DNA of 64,000 nt from the NCBI RefSeq assembly GCF_013377085.1, contig NZ_JACAAX010000024.1, forward strand, positions 1 through 64,000. Direction: 5' to 3'. Of this stretch, positions 63,423 to 64,000 are shown piece by piece. Position 1 is the stretch's first letter; the number at the start of each line of letters is the position of its first letter. This DNA comes from Rhodoplanes sp. (GTDB lineage Bacteria > Pseudomonadota > Alphaproteobacteria > Rhizobiales > Xanthobacteraceae). Position numbers and translations under genes: made by a program. The notes under the pieces are model-generated. The model made no database searches. It was given only the letters and a program-made list of their open reading frames with translations, and had not been told where the DNA came from.

Positions 63423-64000
63423 CTATTCGATCCGTGCGCCGAAGGTCTCGCGGAAGATGCGCTCGCCGGCCGGCGTGACCAGCACGGCGCGGGTGTCGTC
63501 GCGCCGGCGGGTCCATCCGTTTCGCATGCTTTGCGTGCAGATCGCGGCGCCGACGGCGCCGGCGAGGTGCGGTCGCCGCTCGCTCCAATCGAGGCAGGGC
63601 CGGCACAGCACGCGTCCCGACCGCAGCGTGCGTCGCTGCAGCATCGGTCCGGTGTCGATCCCGATCTCGCCCAGGAAGGCGATCCCGGACTCGGTGAGGA
63701 GGCCGGCATCGCTCGTCAGCTCGACATGGCCGCGCTCCACCAGGGCGTCGGCCAAGGCGACGCCGAGCCGCCCGGCGAAGTGGTCGTAACAGGCGCGGGC
63801 CTTCCGCAGCGCCGGATCCCGCGGGCCGACGATCGGCCGCTGCCGGTCGGGATCGAGTTCGGCGGCAACCTGCATGATGGTCTCGAGCATGTGCGCCACC
63901 GACGGCGTGGCGAGCCGGTGATACCGGTGCCGCCCCTGCTTCTCGACACTCAACAAACCGCCCGCCGTCATCCGGCTGAGATGACCGCTCGCCGTCTGCG
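63423..64000 (-). CDS. ArsR-type transcriptional regulator (N-terminus outside the window)
   Basis: The visible 191 residues start inside a winged helix-turn-helix (QTASGHLSRMTAGGLLSVEK, wing GRHRYHRLA), continue with an effector part and end with a Cys-containing segment (RVLCRPCLDWSERRPHLAG). The frame is open to the window edge. The extended C-terminus with CxxC is seen in a group of larger ArsR-like regulators; the ligand is unknown. It converges with the DUF1015 gene. Confidence 0.82.
   Translation of the reverse strand, partial: QTASGHLSRMTAGGLLSVEKQGRHRYHRLATPSVAHMLETIMQVAAELDPDRQRPIVGPRDPALRKARACYDHFAGRLGVALADALVERGHVELTSDAGLLTESGIAFLGEIGIDTGPMLQRRTLRSGRVLCRPCLDWSERRPHLAGAVGAAICTQSMRNGWTRRRDDTRAVLVTPAGERIFRETFGARIE

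Overview
The window is GC-rich chromosomal DNA from an alphaproteobacterium, most likely a member of the Hyphomicrobiales (Rhizobiales) related to the Bradyrhizobium/Rhodopseudomonas/Rhodoplanes group. The basis is the gene order sciP-fliF-fliG-fliH-fliN-flbD, the PleD-like and PilZ signalling proteins, phasin-like and LemA/DUF2207 genes, and several families of roughly 70-105 bp palindromic intergenic repeats typical of that group. The genus is not resolved. No rRNA, tRNA, CRISPR array, prophage or intact transposase gene was recognised.

Layout. 1-10.4 kb: motility and division. It holds the fliK end, flgD, the CtrA-inhibitor gene sciP, a structured non-coding stretch, then fliF-fliG-fliH-fliN-flbD running straight into minC-minD-minE. 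Short ORFs with overlapping stop/start codons bridge three of the gaps. 10.4-14.7 kb: a GNAT gene; leuA with a leucine-rich leader peptide (attenuator); an AHSA1-arsR pair with two identical 18-bp palindromic operators; and the first of two paralogous small membrane proteins. 14.8-20 kb: a compact minus-strand catabolic unit (MFS, cupin, metallo-beta-lactamase fold, NIPSNAP, quinone oxidoreductase, LysR), substrate unknown. 20.2-23.7 kb: lemA-DUF2207 and a phosphodiesterase. 23.7-28.6 kb: a LacI-controlled ABC importer. 28.7-34.9 kb: Nudix, PhzF, pyridoxal kinase, an unknown protein, an EamA exporter, a 570-bp repeat-filled gap and an orphan NMT1-type binding protein. 35.2-39.9 kb: branched-chain amino acid genes ilvC and ilvN-ilvB, split by a mazEF toxin-antitoxin pair; ilvB has a clear promoter, leader peptide and terminator-type attenuator. 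40-42 kb: a GDSL autotransporter. 42.4-49.7 kb: a signalling cluster (receiver protein, hybrid kinase, REC-degenerate GGDEF-PilZ, PleD-like diguanylate cyclase, HPt) with the second membrane-protein paralogue. 50-52.7 kb: msrQ and miaA separated by a 944-bp insert that carries a DUF3800 gene with an internal amber codon and is flanked by a 94-bp near-perfect direct repeat of the miaA 3' end. 53-64 kb: PQQ-type sugar dehydrogenase, phasin-like protein, SDR, an exported unknown, a large membrane patatin, DOMON-like, DUF1343, DUF1015 and a truncated ArsR regulator.

How the genes work together. FliF/FliG/FliN build the MS- and C-ring, FliH serves the export ATPase, FliK/FlgD control hook assembly, and SciP and FlbD time expression through CtrA and sigma-54. 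LeuA and IlvB/N/C share the branched-chain amino acid pathway, and both leuA and ilvB appear to be controlled by ribosome-sensing leaders. The 42-50 kb proteins could form a phosphorelay linked to cyclic-di-GMP. The least conventional features are the miaA-flanked DUF3800 insert, the repeat embedded in the DUF2207 coding region, the bridging mini-ORFs and the dual ArsR-type operator.
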